Shown: positions 4,698-5,316 of the stretch, piece after piece
How positions within the stretch are numbered: position 1 is the stretch's first letter
Layout of the letters: every line of letters starts with the position of its first letter
Source: Thermoleophilaceae bacterium
Lineage (GTDB): Bacteria > Actinomycetota > Thermoleophilia > Solirubrobacterales > Thermoleophilaceae
Direction: 5' to 3'
DNA length: 5,316 bases
NCBI GenBank assembly: GCA_013812485.1
Contig: JACCTJ010000317.1
Location: 1 to 5,316, forward strand
Notes under the pieces: generated by a model
What the model saw: the letters and a program-made list of their open reading frames with translations, nothing else
What the model was told of the DNA's origin: nothing
The model's database searches: none
Program-made: the position numbers and the translations under genes

Positions 4698-5316
4698 GCT
4701 GCTCGGCCACGAGCTCGCCGAGGCGGCGATAGCCCTCGACCGAGGGATGGTCGCCGTCCACGGTCCACTCCCGCTTCATCCGCCCCGGCCGCGACGGATC
4801 CTCGAGCGTCGCGTAGAAGGGGAGCAGCTCCGCGCCCTCCTCGCGCGCTAGCGCCGAGATCTCCGCGTTGAGGCGCCGGATGCGACCGGCGGTCATCGGG
4901 TAGCCGTTGTTCCACGGCAGGACGTCGGCCACCATCACGCGCAGCCCGCGCTCGCGGCCCGCGCGGACGGTCTCCCGGAGGTTGCGGGCCGCCGTGCGCA
5001 CGCGCCGAAGCTGGGCGATGTCGTTGATCCCGCCCTGCAGCAGCAACACCTTCGCGCCGCGCGCGCAGGTGTCGAGGCGCGCGGCGATCTCGTCGGTGCG
5101 TTCCCCGAACACGCCGCAGTTTCGAAACCGCACCGCGCCCTCAGAGCGGGCCTCGGCCCAGACCTCGAACTGGCTCTCCGGGTCGAGCGAGCCACCGAGG
5201 CTGTCGCGGATCTCCGGGTCCGGGTCCCACAGCGGCGAGCCCGCCACGATCGAGTCGCCGAGGGCGGCGACCAGGGTCTGGCCGGGAGCGAGCGCGACGG
5301 GTGCGCTGTCCGGAGC
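4687..5316 (-). CDS. SGNH/GDSL-family hydrolase, 5' end outside the window
   Basis: The minus-strand frame is open from the right edge to TGA at 4687-4689 (209 codons visible). It has all four SGNH blocks: ALGDSIVAG with the nucleophile Ser (codon 5251-5253), NCGVFGERTDEI supplying the block II Gly, LLLQGGINDI with the block III Asn (codon 5023-5025), and VDGDHPSVEGYR giving catalytic Asp and His (codons 4756-4758 and 4747-4749). These form the triad and oxyanion hole of esterases, acyl-hydrolases or carbohydrate deacetylases; the substrate cannot be inferred. The in-frame GTG at 5245-5247 is too late as a start because it would delete the catalytic GDS motif. The residues before it (PDSAPVALAPGQ) could be a linker after a signal peptide, but that region is out of view. 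It is convergent with trpS, overlapping its 3' end by 11 bp. Confidence 0.92.
   Translation of the reverse strand, partial: APDSAPVALAPGQTLVAALGDSIVAGSPLWDPDPEIRDSLGGSLDPESQFEVWAEARSEGAVRFRNCGVFGERTDEIAARLDTCARGAKVLLLQGGINDIAQLRRVRTAARNLRETVRAGRERGLRVMVADVLPWNNGYPMTAGRIRRLNAEISALAREEGAELLPFYATLEDPSRPGRMKREWTVDGDHPSVEGYRRLGELVAEQLTR

Noticed and set aside
1..5316. CRISPR array, tRNA/rRNA gene, insertion sequence or att site
   Set aside because: No spaced direct repeats, cloverleaf, transposase or terminal inverted repeats were found. Apart from the 87-nt and 47-nt gaps, nearly every base is coding.

Overview
The window is a very GC-rich, gene-dense stretch of bacterial chromosome with almost no intergenic space. 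The G/C-ending codons, 4-nt stop/start overlaps, mixed ATG/GTG/TTG starts and an apparently leaderless GTG gene suggest a high-GC actinobacterium. Glycine decarboxylase is split into two subunits (gcvPA/gcvPB) rather than being one long GcvP. That fits deep-branching lineages such as Thermoleophilia or Rubrobacteria better than Streptomyces or Mycobacterium. The placement is inference, as no rRNA or other marker is present.

Left part (1-2975, + strand): the 3' end of gcvPA, a small SnoaL-like (NTF2-fold) gene, complete gcvPB, then a DkgB-like aldo/keto reductase. The SnoaL-like gene overlaps gcvPA by GTGA and gcvPB by ATGA, so the two P-protein subunit genes are separated by one short, apparently translationally coupled gene. 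The reductase follows after 47 nt and is probably on the same transcript. P-protein decarboxylates glycine and passes the aminomethyl group to lipoylated GcvH.

Middle part (2976-3694, + strand): an 87-nt gap that is visibly richer in A/T holds a perfect 20-bp palindrome abutting a GTG start. A type II toxin-antitoxin pair follows: a ribbon-helix-helix antitoxin (vapB-like) overlapping a PIN-domain toxin (vapC-like) by GTGA. The palindrome is the likely autoregulatory operator and covers a candidate -10 element.

Right part (3699-5316): trpS (tryptophanyl-tRNA synthetase) starts with TTG only 4 nt after the vapC stop and has no clear Shine-Dalgarno, so it looks coupled to the toxin-antitoxin transcript. 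Its 3' end overlaps by 11 bp a convergent minus-strand SGNH/GDSL hydrolase gene whose 5' end lies beyond the window.

All genes belong to known families. The arrangements most worth a second look are the vapBC-trpS unit behind a single operator, and the NTF2-fold gene inserted between gcvPA and gcvPB. No clearly new system is evident.
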